From: a virus
DNA: 64,000 nucleotides
Direction: 5' to 3' (one strand)
Virus record (IMG/VR): IMGVR_UViG_3300042300_001229
Coordinates: 1 to 64,000 of that record
Below the pieces are notes generated by a model. That model did not search any database, had not been told where the DNA came from, and was given only the letters and a program-made list of their open reading frames with translations. How positions within the stretch are numbered: position 1 is the first letter of the stretch; every line of letters begins with the position of its first letter. Shown here piece after piece: positions 33,234-40,200 of the stretch. The position numbers and the translations under genes are program-made.

Positions 33234-33920
33234 ATGAAAAAAATCGTTAGATTGAGTGAGTCAGATTTAACAAGAGTAGTTAGACGTGTAATAAACGAAG
33301 GGTTTTCAGATATCGATTGGACAAACATTTGGTTAAAATTAAGAAGACTTTCTGAAAGTTTTCATTATCCTAATGATGACGGAATCATTTTTTCTTATGG
33401 GGGACTAGATTTTGAAATTTCAAAAGATGGGGATAGTTTGCATCTTATGGAATTTTATAGAAACCCAAGAGAGTGGGACTCAAAATATAGAGATGGAGAA
33501 GAAGTTTTGGAAAATTATTTTAATAAAATAAAAAAATTTGTTGACGAGTTTAATGATAAATATGATTTCCCTTTTGAACTTATGTTTGAAATGGGACCAC
33601 GATTTGAAATGATATTCTATTGTAATTTTGAAAATAATCTATATGAGTCAAATATTACGTCGTCCGTTATTTCGATTTTAAACGAAGATCGTAGTAAAAC
33701 AATTACAAAACCTAGTGGATTTGATAACTATAATAAAAAATGTAAAAATAAAACCAAAGGGATTTTTGACATTGTTTTAAATAAGGTTAGATTTTCATGT
33801 ATGACAAGTGAGGATAATACAAACTCATTTAATTCACGTGAATCAAATCCTTTTACGGGAAAAACCAGAGGAAATTATAATGTTAATGGAAATAATATTA
33901 CATTATCAACCACCTTATAA
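33234..33920 (+). CDS. unknown protein with canonical N-terminal peptide
   Basis: 228 residues. Begins MKKIVRLSESDLTRVVRRVI then NEG: the fullest form of the peptide (MKKI-V-R-L-[ST]-E-S-D-L-T-R-[IV]-V-x-R-V-I-x-E). Residues about 25-140 form an alpha/beta domain (GGLDFEISKDGDSLHLMEFY). A second part (DNYNKKCKNKTKGIFDIVLN ... NGNNITLSTTL) has two Cys. Unknown. Confidence 0.85.
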   Translation: MKKIVRLSESDLTRVVRRVINEGFSDIDWTNIWLKLRRLSESFHYPNDDGIIFSYGGLDFEISKDGDSLHLMEFYRNPREWDSKYRDGEEVLENYFNKIKKFVDEFNDKYDFPFELMFEMGPRFEMIFYCNFENNLYESNITSSVISILNEDRSKTITKPSGFDNYNKKCKNKTKGIFDIVLNKVRFSCMTSEDNTNSFNSRESNPFTGKTRGNYNVNGNNITLSTTL

Positions 33921-33930
33921 TTTATAATAA

Positions 33931-33938
33931 TATTTATA
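33931..33938 (+). promoter_or_regulatory. late-type motif TATTTATA
   Basis: 14 bases before the ATG at 33953. Confidence 0.5.
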
Positions 33939-33952
33939 ATTAAACAATTAGT

Positions 33953-34621
33953 ATGAAACATTTATTAAACGATTTATCTAACGAAGAAAAAAATAGAATT
34001 AGAGAACAATACGAAGGTAGTCTGTTAGTGAATACCTCAAGATTTAAAAAACTTTTGGAATCTCACCTTGGTAATGTTAAACCATTACTAACCGAAAATC
34101 CAACAGGTGACACTGGAAATCAAGAAGTCGTTGGTGGAGGAGGTCAAGGCTCACCACAGGATGTATATTCTGTAACCGCAAGAATCCAAAATCAGTGTAG
34201 ACCCGAGGCAGTAACTGCCTATAAATCCGAAGCACAACAAGCACCTCAATTTGCAACAACAAACAAAGCAGGTCTTCCAGTTAAAATTGATGAAAAAACA
34301 ATTGAGTTTACAAAAAAATTATATGATGGTATGACATATAAAGGAAATATAAAATATAGATATAATTGTGTAGATTTGGATAATTCAGCTACCGCAGTTG
34401 GGTTGAATGTTAATGCCGCCAAACCTAATGAATTTACCGCAGTTCCTGCTTGGGTTGGAAATTATAAAACTTCGGTTATAACTCAGGCAAATCCTAAGGG
34501 ATTTTTAAGATCTTTTTGCGCATATGCTCTTACTGATATACCAACAATAAATAATGTGAATAAAAAGTTAGAATATTGTTGTAAGGATGGATCTGGAGCT
34601 CAATCAAGTGTTCCTTGTTAA
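33953..34621 (+). CDS. unknown protein with LSNEEKNRI-type N-terminal peptide
   Basis: 222 residues. Begins MKHLLNDLSNEEKNRIREQY and continues through FKKLLESHLGNVKPLLTENP, so the leader may be about 45 residues with a processing point after LLTE. A Gly-rich linker (VVGGGGQGSPQ) leads to a domain with four Cys (NQCRPEAV, YNCVDLD, SFCAYAL, YCCKDGSG) that may form disulfides or bind metal. Start of a run of linker-containing proteins to 36457. Confidence 0.85.
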   Translation: MKHLLNDLSNEEKNRIREQYEGSLLVNTSRFKKLLESHLGNVKPLLTENPTGDTGNQEVVGGGGQGSPQDVYSVTARIQNQCRPEAVTAYKSEAQQAPQFATTNKAGLPVKIDEKTIEFTKKLYDGMTYKGNIKYRYNCVDLDNSATAVGLNVNAAKPNEFTAVPAWVGNYKTSVITQANPKGFLRSFCAYALTDIPTINNVNKKLEYCCKDGSGAQSSVPC

Positions 34622-34650
34622 AAAAATATTGTGAATTAAAAAATAATAAC

Positions 34651-35001
34651 ATGTATCTCAACAAAAGAAAAACACAAAACATACAAAAATCTAATCTTAT
34701 CTTAGAACAGAGATATTTGAAGGAACAAGCCCCGCCGCCACCTGCACCTCCTGCCGCTCCGGCACCTGCCGCTCCAGCGGATTCACCTACCACACCATCT
34801 AGTAGTTCAACAAGAACTCCAATTAAACCTATGGTAAAAGCATCAGGACCAAAATCAATTAAAGGTAATGATGGTAAAGTTATTGAATGGGAAAAACAGA
34901 CTGAAGATCAGAAAAAAAATGTTGCAACTAAATGTGGTCACAAATCCGTGGACGAATATGAAAAGTCTGAATGGAAATGTGCGGTCCAAGAGGTTAAATA
35001 A
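34651..35001 (+). CDS. Pro/Ala-linker protein with N-terminal peptide
   Basis: 116 residues from the ATG at 34651, 29 bases after the previous stop. Leader MYLNKRKTQNIQKSNLILEQ...YLKEQ followed immediately by a Pro/Ala linker (APPPPAPPAAPAPAAPA), then a small basic domain with two Cys (VATKCGHKSVDEYEKSEWKC). The layout leader-linker-domain fits a cleavable leader ending at YLKEQ or LILEQ. Confidence 0.8.
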   Translation: MYLNKRKTQNIQKSNLILEQRYLKEQAPPPPAPPAAPAPAAPADSPTTPSSSSTRTPIKPMVKASGPKSIKGNDGKVIEWEKQTEDQKKNVATKCGHKSVDEYEKSEWKCAVQEVK

Positions 35002-35038
35002 TTTTTTCATTATTTAAAGAATTTTACATTTATAAAAC

Positions 35039-35046
35039 TATTTATA
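35039..35046 (+). promoter_or_regulatory. late-type motif TATTTATA
   Basis: 12 bases before the ATG at 35059. Confidence 0.5.
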
Positions 35047-35058
35047 AAAAAAAGTTTT

Positions 35059-35967
35059 ATGAAAAAGAATTTATTTGTATTATCGGAAAATGAAAAAAAT
35101 CGGATTTTAAACATGCACAAATCCGCAACTAAACAAAATTATGTTTTTGAACAAGCCGCACCGGTTGTAGATCCCAATAAACCAAATGTAGATGCTGTTA
35201 CAGGAAACCAAGGAACTCCTGTTGTAGGAGCGGTTACACCTCAATCCTCAGTGTCTAATATCCCAACACAAACAGCACCAGCGGCAGGAGCGACTCCAGC
35301 GGCAGGAGCGACCCCAGCGGCAGGAGCAACACCCGATAAAAAAACAATAATGTTACATGATCTTGATTATGATTATAAAAAAGAAGGTGACAAATACTTC
35401 TTTAAAATTAAGGCGGACGCTGTATCACCAAATTTACAAAAACTTTTCAAACAGGGTAAGTTCAAAGATTTTACAGAGGCTAAACCAGGAACTAAATCAT
35501 TTGACGCCATCAGCAAACTTAATTGGGCTAAAGGAGATAAACTTGATGTAAAACCGGCGTCCTCAATGAAAGTATCGTCACCTAGTTTAACCGCATCTCC
35601 ACAAGGAGGTGCTGCACCCGCAGCCGGATCAAACTCAACAACATTACAAGACCCTGTTGGAGAAGCAAAAAAACTTATGCCAAATATTAGTTCATTAGAT
35701 CCTGCGAAACAAAAAGAAGTTGCCACATGGTCAAAATCACCGGCAGGAGAGTATATTCTAAAACTTCCGCCAGATCAGAGAGAAAAGGCTTTAGATAATT
35801 TAGAAAAGAAAAGTGGTGATCAAACAACAAAGGCATTAAAATCAGATATTAGAACCGCACTTGGAATGGCTGCCGACACGGCATTTCAAAGATTAGGTCA
35901 AGGAATAAAAGGAGCGGTTGCTGGATTCAAAGCAGGAGCTCAAGGACAACAACCACCAACAGCCTAA
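35059..35967 (+). CDS. Ala/Pro repeat-linker protein with LSENEKNRI-type peptide
   Basis: 302 residues. Leader MKKNLFVLSENEKNRILNMH...YVFEQ, then a low-complexity linker with three tandem PAAGAT hexapeptides (18-bp repeats, about 35286-35335). A folded domain follows (DYDYKKEGDKYFFKIKADAV ... AKPGTKSFDAISKLNWAKGD), then a second linker and a helical C-terminus ending in a Gly/Ala/Gln tail. Likely structural or packaged protein. Confidence 0.85.
   Translation: MKKNLFVLSENEKNRILNMHKSATKQNYVFEQAAPVVDPNKPNVDAVTGNQGTPVVGAVTPQSSVSNIPTQTAPAAGATPAAGATPAAGATPDKKTIMLHDLDYDYKKEGDKYFFKIKADAVSPNLQKLFKQGKFKDFTEAKPGTKSFDAISKLNWAKGDKLDVKPASSMKVSSPSLTASPQGGAAPAAGSNSTTLQDPVGEAKKLMPNISSLDPAKQKEVATWSKSPAGEYILKLPPDQREKALDNLEKKSGDQTTKALKSDIRTALGMAADTAFQRLGQGIKGAVAGFKAGAQGQQPPTA
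35286..35335 (+). repeat. 18-bp tandem repeat encoding PAAGAT
   Basis: Three near-identical units of CCAGCGGCAGGAGCGACT inside the linker of 35059-35967. Confidence 0.85.
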
Positions 35968-35974
35968 TTAGGGT

Positions 35975-36457
35975 ATGAAAAGACTTATAATTACAGAAGA
36001 CGAAAAAAAAAGAATCAAACTTCTTTATGAGCAATCAACTTTTGTGAAAGATATGGCAAAAACTTTTAACTCATCTGAGGAATCTTTTTTGCCGTTGGAT
36101 TGGTCGACTTTGGAAAAAACCGATCCTAAAAGGGCTGAGTATGGTCAAAATTTATCTAAAGTAAAAACCGCGTTTCAAAACTTCACAAATAAGGCGTGGA
36201 ATGGTAAAACTGATATTTCAAAAACTATATCATATTTACAAAACTATAATATCGATAATAAATACCAAAAACGATGGTTAGATTCCGCAGTTAAAACTTT
36301 ACAACATTTACAAAACCAAATAAAAAGTAGCGATAACACCCAAAGTAAAACTAATACTACCACAACAAATACCACAACTAATTCTACAAACGTAACAACA
36401 CCATCGTTTTCGGATTGGAGATCAAAATTAAATCAACAGTTTGGCATAAATTCATAA
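35975..36457 (+). CDS. unknown protein with ITEDEKKRI-type peptide
   Basis: 160 residues. Begins MKRLIITEDEKKRIKLLYEQ then STF. The body is a helical domain (SKVKTAFQNFTNKAWNGKTD, KYQKRWLDSAVKTLQHLQNQ), then a Thr/Asn-rich linker and a short C-terminal motif SDWRSKLNQQFGINS. The leader bridges the MKIIITE and the EKxRI forms of the peptide. Seven bases after the previous stop. Confidence 0.85.
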   Translation: MKRLIITEDEKKRIKLLYEQSTFVKDMAKTFNSSEESFLPLDWSTLEKTDPKRAEYGQNLSKVKTAFQNFTNKAWNGKTDISKTISYLQNYNIDNKYQKRWLDSAVKTLQHLQNQIKSSDNTQSKTNTTTTNTTTNSTNVTTPSFSDWRSKLNQQFGINS

Positions 36458-36461
36458 AATA

Positions 36462-36938
36462 ATGTTTACCATCAAAAAAAGAAACTTATTAAATCTCATA
36501 AGTGAATCTTCTAATTACGTTTCCGACATTTACACAGAAGAAAAATTAAGACGAGTTAATAAGATAATTAAAGACATGGTTTTTACTTTCGAAGGTCAAC
36601 TTTCAATAGGTCTCGATTGGAAAGCAAAATTTGATTATCAGTTTCAAATCAAAGGGGTTAGACAAATGATCTCAGTTGGTGAATTATATGATTATTTAAT
36701 GGTTGATGTTACAATTATTGATGGAGATAAAATGTTTTTGGTTTCTGCTAAATTGATGGGGTCTTCAATTACTAATGAATATCGACTCAAAAATAATTTA
36801 TCAACTAGTATATCCGAAGAACTCCAATACTTTTTTGGTTCAGATTATGTTAGAGTAACATTAGATAAAGACAAAAGTTCAATAAAACTAAGTGACGAAC
36901 TAAAGGAAAAAATAGATAACTTTATTTTTGAAAGATAA
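36462..36938 (+). CDS. unknown protein with short N-terminal peptide
   Basis: 158 residues. Begins MFTIKKRNLLNLISESSNYV; the putative processing point follows LISE. Beta-rich body (LSIGLDWKAKFDYQFQIKGV, YLMVDVTIIDGDKMFLVSAK). Unknown. Confidence 0.8.
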   Translation: MFTIKKRNLLNLISESSNYVSDIYTEEKLRRVNKIIKDMVFTFEGQLSIGLDWKAKFDYQFQIKGVRQMISVGELYDYLMVDVTIIDGDKMFLVSAKLMGSSITNEYRLKNNLSTSISEELQYFFGSDYVRVTLDKDKSSIKLSDELKEKIDNFIFER

Positions 36939-36950
36939 AAAAAAATGAAG

Positions 36951-36958
36951 TATTTATT
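36951..36958 (+). promoter_or_regulatory. late-type motif TATTTATT
   Basis: Three bases before the ATG at 36962. Confidence 0.5.
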
Positions 36959-36961
36959 AAT

Positions 36962-37306
36962 ATGAAAAATAATTTAACAGAATCAGACATCAATAGAATC
37001 GTATTTGATGTTATAAATGAATCTGAAGAAGTAAAAGAAGGTTGGTTTAGTAATTTGTTTAAAGATAAATATACAATTTACTCGGAGGAGCTTGAAGAAA
37101 TAATGCAAGATTTAATCAAAAACGTTTACTCCGATCGAGATATTATTTCCAACATCAAAGAACTATATTCCAAAATTCAAAGTTCTGATATGGATAGAAG
37201 AGACAAGAGAGAATTACTCGAAATAATGTATGAACTTTATCAGTTGATAAATGAAACTCAAACAAAGGTAAATCGATATATTCATAGATTACAACGATTA
37301 AGATAA
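36962..37306 (+). CDS. small helical protein with N-terminal peptide
   Basis: 114 residues. Begins MKNNLTESDINRIVFDVINE then SEE. The rest is predominantly helical and charged (EELEEIMQDLIKNVYSDRDI, RDKRELLEIMYELYQLINET), likely a coiled-coil bundle. Confidence 0.85.
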   Translation: MKNNLTESDINRIVFDVINESEEVKEGWFSNLFKDKYTIYSEELEEIMQDLIKNVYSDRDIISNIKELYSKIQSSDMDRRDKRELLEIMYELYQLINETQTKVNRYIHRLQRLR

Positions 37307-37311
37307 ATATT

Positions 37312-37782
37312 GTGAAACCATATCAAAAATATTCTGATAGAGCACTCATACCGATTCTCAAAGACATTATTGAATCTTTAGAATCCAATAATATGTATTT
37401 GGAAGATATAGATGATGTTAATCATAACCTTGGAGAGTTGTCAGAAATTATAACAGATGAATTAACTTCTTACTTTACAAATGTTGATTTTGAAGATGTG
37501 ACATTTTTTATGGCACTTATAATAATGAATGATGATTTCGAATCGCCTCTCAAAAGGCCTGAGTTAAGAACATTTGAAATTACTCATGTTTATCAAAGGG
37601 TGGAAACGGTAAATTATACTTATAGAAATGAGATGAAAAGTTTCATACCATTAGATAATTCCATTTTAGGTGAATTACAAAGTAGTGGTGAATATGAACC
37701 ATTTGAAGGTGAATCAATTGACGAAGACACTGTTGATGGTGATTATGGTGATGATTGGATAGAACATATTGAAGAAATCTAA
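37312..37782 (+). CDS. unknown acidic protein (GTG start)
   Basis: 156 residues from GTG at 37312: MKPYQKYSDRALIPILKDII. Helical N-terminus, then a beta/aromatic middle (RTFEITHVYQRVETVNYTYR) and an acidic C-terminus (DEDTVDGDYGDDWIEHIEEI). The start lies 5 bases after the preceding stop. The leader differs from the consensus, so I do not count it as peptide-bearing. Confidence 0.7.
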   Translation: MKPYQKYSDRALIPILKDIIESLESNNMYLEDIDDVNHNLGELSEIITDELTSYFTNVDFEDVTFFMALIIMNDDFESPLKRPELRTFEITHVYQRVETVNYTYRNEMKSFIPLDNSILGELQSSGEYEPFEGESIDEDTVDGDYGDDWIEHIEEI

Positions 37783-37790
37783 AAATTTTC

Positions 37791-37798
37791 TATATTTG
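37791..37798 (+). promoter_or_regulatory. TATATTTG promoter
   Basis: Four bases before the GTG at 37803; leaderless geometry. Confidence 0.7.
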
Positions 37799-37802
37799 TA
37801 TT

Positions 37803-38117
37803 GTGAAAAAAGCAAGTTCCAGTTTATTTGATTTGGTCTATGGAGACCTTATACCCGTAGAGTCAACGATATTTGGTAAAATGTGTTTTATCTTTTACAC
37901 GGTGGAGGAGGACTTAAAATCTAAAATCTTATATTACCCCTCCACTAAAGAAGTTAAGACTCTTAGATCCCTTGAAATTGAGTTCTCAGAGTTTATACCA
38001 CTTCATAGAGATGAGTTTATAAAACAATTTTCAGAATGGATGAGATCAAGATACTCTGACGAAATGATTTTTAGAGGGGTTGAGTATGTGGATTTTTTAG
38101 AAGAATTACTTGTGTGA
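37803..38117 (+). CDS. unknown small protein, leaderless GTG start
   Basis: 104 residues: MKKASSSLFDLVYGDLIPVE, a compact alpha/beta protein ending VEYVDFLEELLV. No family. The consensus promoter 4 bases upstream fixes the GTG as start and marks it as an early-type gene inside a late-type block. Confidence 0.75.
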   Translation: MKKASSSLFDLVYGDLIPVESTIFGKMCFIFYTVEEDLKSKILYYPSTKEVKTLRSLEIEFSEFIPLHRDEFIKQFSEWMRSRYSDEMIFRGVEYVDFLEELLV

Positions 38118-38125
38118 TATTTATT
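38118..38125 (+). promoter_or_regulatory. late-type motif TATTTATT
   Basis: Three bases before the ATG at 38129; overlaps the end of the previous gene's stop region. Confidence 0.45.
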
Positions 38126-38128
38126 TAT

Positions 38129-38470
38129 ATGAAAATCAACGAAGAATTAAACCAAATCAAATATCTTTTAGAGTATAAAAGAGGACAAGAAATTAACGAA
38201 ATGGTTTTTTCTAATTTACCCGGTGTTCAGCCTGATAAAATGGATTATAGAAGACCAATACCTGATCCTGATATTATACCTGATTGTTTTACTCAAATGT
38301 TAAAATCAGATTTAAACATGGTTTCTTTTGATAAAAACACGTTAAAAGATGAATCACAAAAAAGAGTTAATGGTGTTGATATGATTTTTAATCCTGATAG
38401 TCCATCTGACGAATTGGGTATTACAATAATAAAAGATGGAAAACCTTTTTGTTTTGTAAAAAAATTTTAA
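38129..38470 (+). CDS. small protein with NEELNQIKYLL-type peptide
   Basis: 113 residues from ATG 38129: MKINEELNQIKYLLEYKRGQ. Start chosen because of the late motif just upstream; an in-frame ATG at 38114 sits before the motif. Followed by a Pro/Asp-rich region and a C-terminal strand (LGITIIKDGKPFCFVKKF). Unknown. Confidence 0.75.
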   Translation: MKINEELNQIKYLLEYKRGQEINEMVFSNLPGVQPDKMDYRRPIPDPDIIPDCFTQMLKSDLNMVSFDKNTLKDESQKRVNGVDMIFNPDSPSDELGITIIKDGKPFCFVKKF

Positions 38471-38499
38471 AAAAAAATAGTTTTTTATCTGAAATCAAA

Positions 38500-38507
38500 T
38501 ATTTATA
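38500..38507 (+). promoter_or_regulatory. late-type motif TATTTATA
   Basis: 15 bases before the ATG at 38523. Confidence 0.5.
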
Positions 38508-38522
38508 AACAAAACAAAAATT

Positions 38523-39035
38523 ATGGGAAGAAAAATTAGACTTACAGAATCTGAATTTCATTCTTTAGTAAGAAGACTTGTTCGTGAGGCTGAAGAAGAA
38601 ATGATGTCAATTACAATGGATGATGAAGAATCCGAAGGAATGTCAAAAGAAGACACCGTTCATGCGGTTGCTGACTTCTTTAAAAGAAAATTAAGAAGAT
38701 TAGATAGTGACGAAATCGAAGAACTTGAGGATATGGTTGTTAATTCTGAAACAGAAGATCTAACTGAAATGTTTTTAAGAGAAGACATTTCTGATAGAAA
38801 AAAATCTTTTAAAGAAAAGGCAATGATTCGTGGTGGAATTGGTATGATGGGAGCAGGAATACTTGGAATGATTAGTCAAGCAATGGGTTATACTGATGCT
38901 GGAGACCTTATGATTGCGGTTCACGATTACGTTGACAAAATGGGTGGTGGTCCTGTGAGCACCGCAGTATTAATTGCTGGTTTAGTTATGGCACTTAAAG
39001 GTGCTGCTGACAGAGGCCTTAGAACAGGAAGATAA
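38523..39035 (+). CDS. membrane-active-type protein with canonical N-terminal peptide
   Basis: 170 residues. Begins MGRKIRLTESEFHSLVRRLV then REAEEE; the sequence around RE-A matches the T4 prohead-protease style site. An acidic helical segment follows, then two hydrophobic Gly/Ala/Met-rich helices (MIRGGIGMMGAGILGMISQA, and TAVLIAGLVMALKGAADRGL). It could act on membranes during DNA entry or line the internal core; both are inference. Confidence 0.85.
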   Translation: MGRKIRLTESEFHSLVRRLVREAEEEMMSITMDDEESEGMSKEDTVHAVADFFKRKLRRLDSDEIEELEDMVVNSETEDLTEMFLREDISDRKKSFKEKAMIRGGIGMMGAGILGMISQAMGYTDAGDLMIAVHDYVDKMGGGPVSTAVLIAGLVMALKGAADRGLRTGR

Positions 39036-39036
39036 T

Positions 39037-39066
39037 AAAATCCCCTCTATAAAGAGGGGTTTTTTT
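39037..39066. terminator. bidirectional terminator
   Basis: AATCCCCTC-TATAAA-GAGGGG with T run forward and A run behind; serves the convergent genes on both sides. Confidence 0.85.
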
Positions 39067-39391
39067 ATTTCTTTTCTTTAAGATGTTCTTGTAAGATTTC
39101 AATAATCTGATCGATTTCTTCTTTTTCCTTTTTGTCCGAAGACTTAAAGTTTGTCGTTTTATAAAGTATTTCCCAATAAAAAATGTAATGTAACAGAAAC
39201 ATTATTAACAGGGAATTATACGAAACTCCAAAAAAGAATAAAAAAGTCCCACCAAAAGTTAAAATCGTATATAAAAAATAATATAACTCTGAGTTTGTAA
39301 AAGACAAAAACTTATATTGTCTAATTATTTTTTTTAACTTTTCTTTTGGTAGGTCTTTGTATAAATCAACCTCTTCTCTTAATTTTGACAT
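39065..39391 (-). CDS. small membrane protein
   Basis: 108 residues: MSKLREEVDLYKDLPKEKLK, two hydrophobic segments (about 32-54 and 56-77: YYFLYTILTFGGTFLFFFGV, SLLIMFLLHYIFYWEI), then a charged C-terminal helix (KKEKEEIDQIIEILQEHLKE). Inner-membrane helical hairpin; function unknown. It has both a TATCTTTG element (39425-39432) and a TATTTATT near the ATG, so it may be expressed early and late. Confidence 0.75.
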   Translation of the reverse strand: MSKLREEVDLYKDLPKEKLKKIIRQYKFLSFTNSELYYFLYTILTFGGTFLFFFGVSYNSLLIMFLLHYIFYWEILYKTTNFKSSDKKEKEEIDQIIEILQEHLKEKK

Positions 39392-39424
39392 ATCAATAAA
39401 TATTTTAGTTATCCTGTATTACTA

Positions 39425-39432
39425 CAAAGATA
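39425..39432 (-). promoter_or_regulatory. TATCTTTG promoter, minus strand
   Basis: 33 bases before the start at 39391; a late-type TATTTATT lies between it and the gene. Confidence 0.6.
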
Positions 39433-39456
39433 AATAAAAATAATTGATATAAAAAA

Positions 39457-39882
39457 TTAATTTACAGAAACAAGTTCTAAATCAAAAATTAATTTTTTTC
39501 CTGCCAATGGGTGATTAGCGTCCAAAACAACATTAGTTTCGTTTACTTCTTTAACCATAACATTCATAGGTCCTTGTTGTGTCATAGTTTGTAACATTTG
39601 GCCTACCTCAACATTTTCAGGAACTCTGTCTTTTGGAACCTCAACAACTAAATCTTCTCTAAGATCCCCATATGCTTCAGTATGATCCATCTCAATAGTT
39701 TTTTTATCACCTTCTTTCATACCCAAAAGACCTTTTTCAAAACCAGGAATTAAAGAACCTTGACCCAAAGTTGCCGATAATGGTTCACGACCTTCCATTA
39801 ATGAAGTGTCAAAAACAGATCCATCTTCTAATTTTCCCGTGTAATTAACAGTCACGGTGCTGTTTACCTCAACAATTTTCAT
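39457..39882 (-). CDS. FKBP-type peptidyl-prolyl isomerase (SlyD/FkpB-like)
   Basis: 141 residues. FKBP core: VTVNYTGKLEDGSVFDTS, PLSATLGQGSLIPGFEKGLL, GMKEGDKKTIEM, EAYGDLRED, and the insert-in-flap region GQMLQTMTQQGPMNVMVKEV ... DANHPLAGKKLIFDLELVSV, the layout of SlyD-like enzymes. It catalyses proline isomerisation and chaperones folding. It lacks the His-rich SlyD tail. Rare in phages; it may help fold phage structural or secreted proteins. Confidence 0.95.
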   Translation of the reverse strand: MKIVEVNSTVTVNYTGKLEDGSVFDTSLMEGREPLSATLGQGSLIPGFEKGLLGMKEGDKKTIEMDHTEAYGDLREDLVVEVPKDRVPENVEVGQMLQTMTQQGPMNVMVKEVNETNVVLDANHPLAGKKLIFDLELVSVN

Positions 39883-39930
39883 AAATTTTTTTTTCTAATC
39901 ATAAAACAAAAAAATGTTTTTGTAAAACTA

Positions 39931-39938
39931 TATTTATA
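39931..39938 (+). promoter_or_regulatory. late-type motif TATTTATA
   Basis: Four bases before the ATG at 39943. Confidence 0.5.
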
Positions 39939-39942
39939 ATAT

Positions 39943-40137
39943 ATGTTAGATTTTTTAAAACATTTATATTTAACTCTTATAAATAAATACGGATCCTTTA
40001 TGTGGTTTGGAGTCCATATGGGAGTGACACAAGTTGATTGGCATTGGTTTTTAGAATTTTTTTTGTGCGTGTTGATTAATTCCATGGTTTTACATACAAT
40101 TTACCTTGAGTGGAAAGATGCGAAGTCCAAAAATTAG
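39943..40137 (+). CDS. small membrane protein
   Basis: 64 residues: MLDFLKHLYLTLINKYGSFM, then WHWFLEFFLCVLINSMVLHT as a membrane helix and a basic tail (LEWKDAKSKN). Supported by the late motif just upstream. Function unknown. Confidence 0.6.
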   Translation: MLDFLKHLYLTLINKYGSFMWFGVHMGVTQVDWHWFLEFFLCVLINSMVLHTIYLEWKDAKSKN

Positions 40138-40200
40138 CATTTATATTGATTGGACTTTTATTCAATAACAACTTAACAAGATAAATAACGTATTTAAATT

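Noticed and set aside
35286-35335. CRISPR-like repeats
   Set aside because: 18-bp perfect tandem coding repeats without spacers; same for 50151-50212. No CRISPR array seen anywhere.
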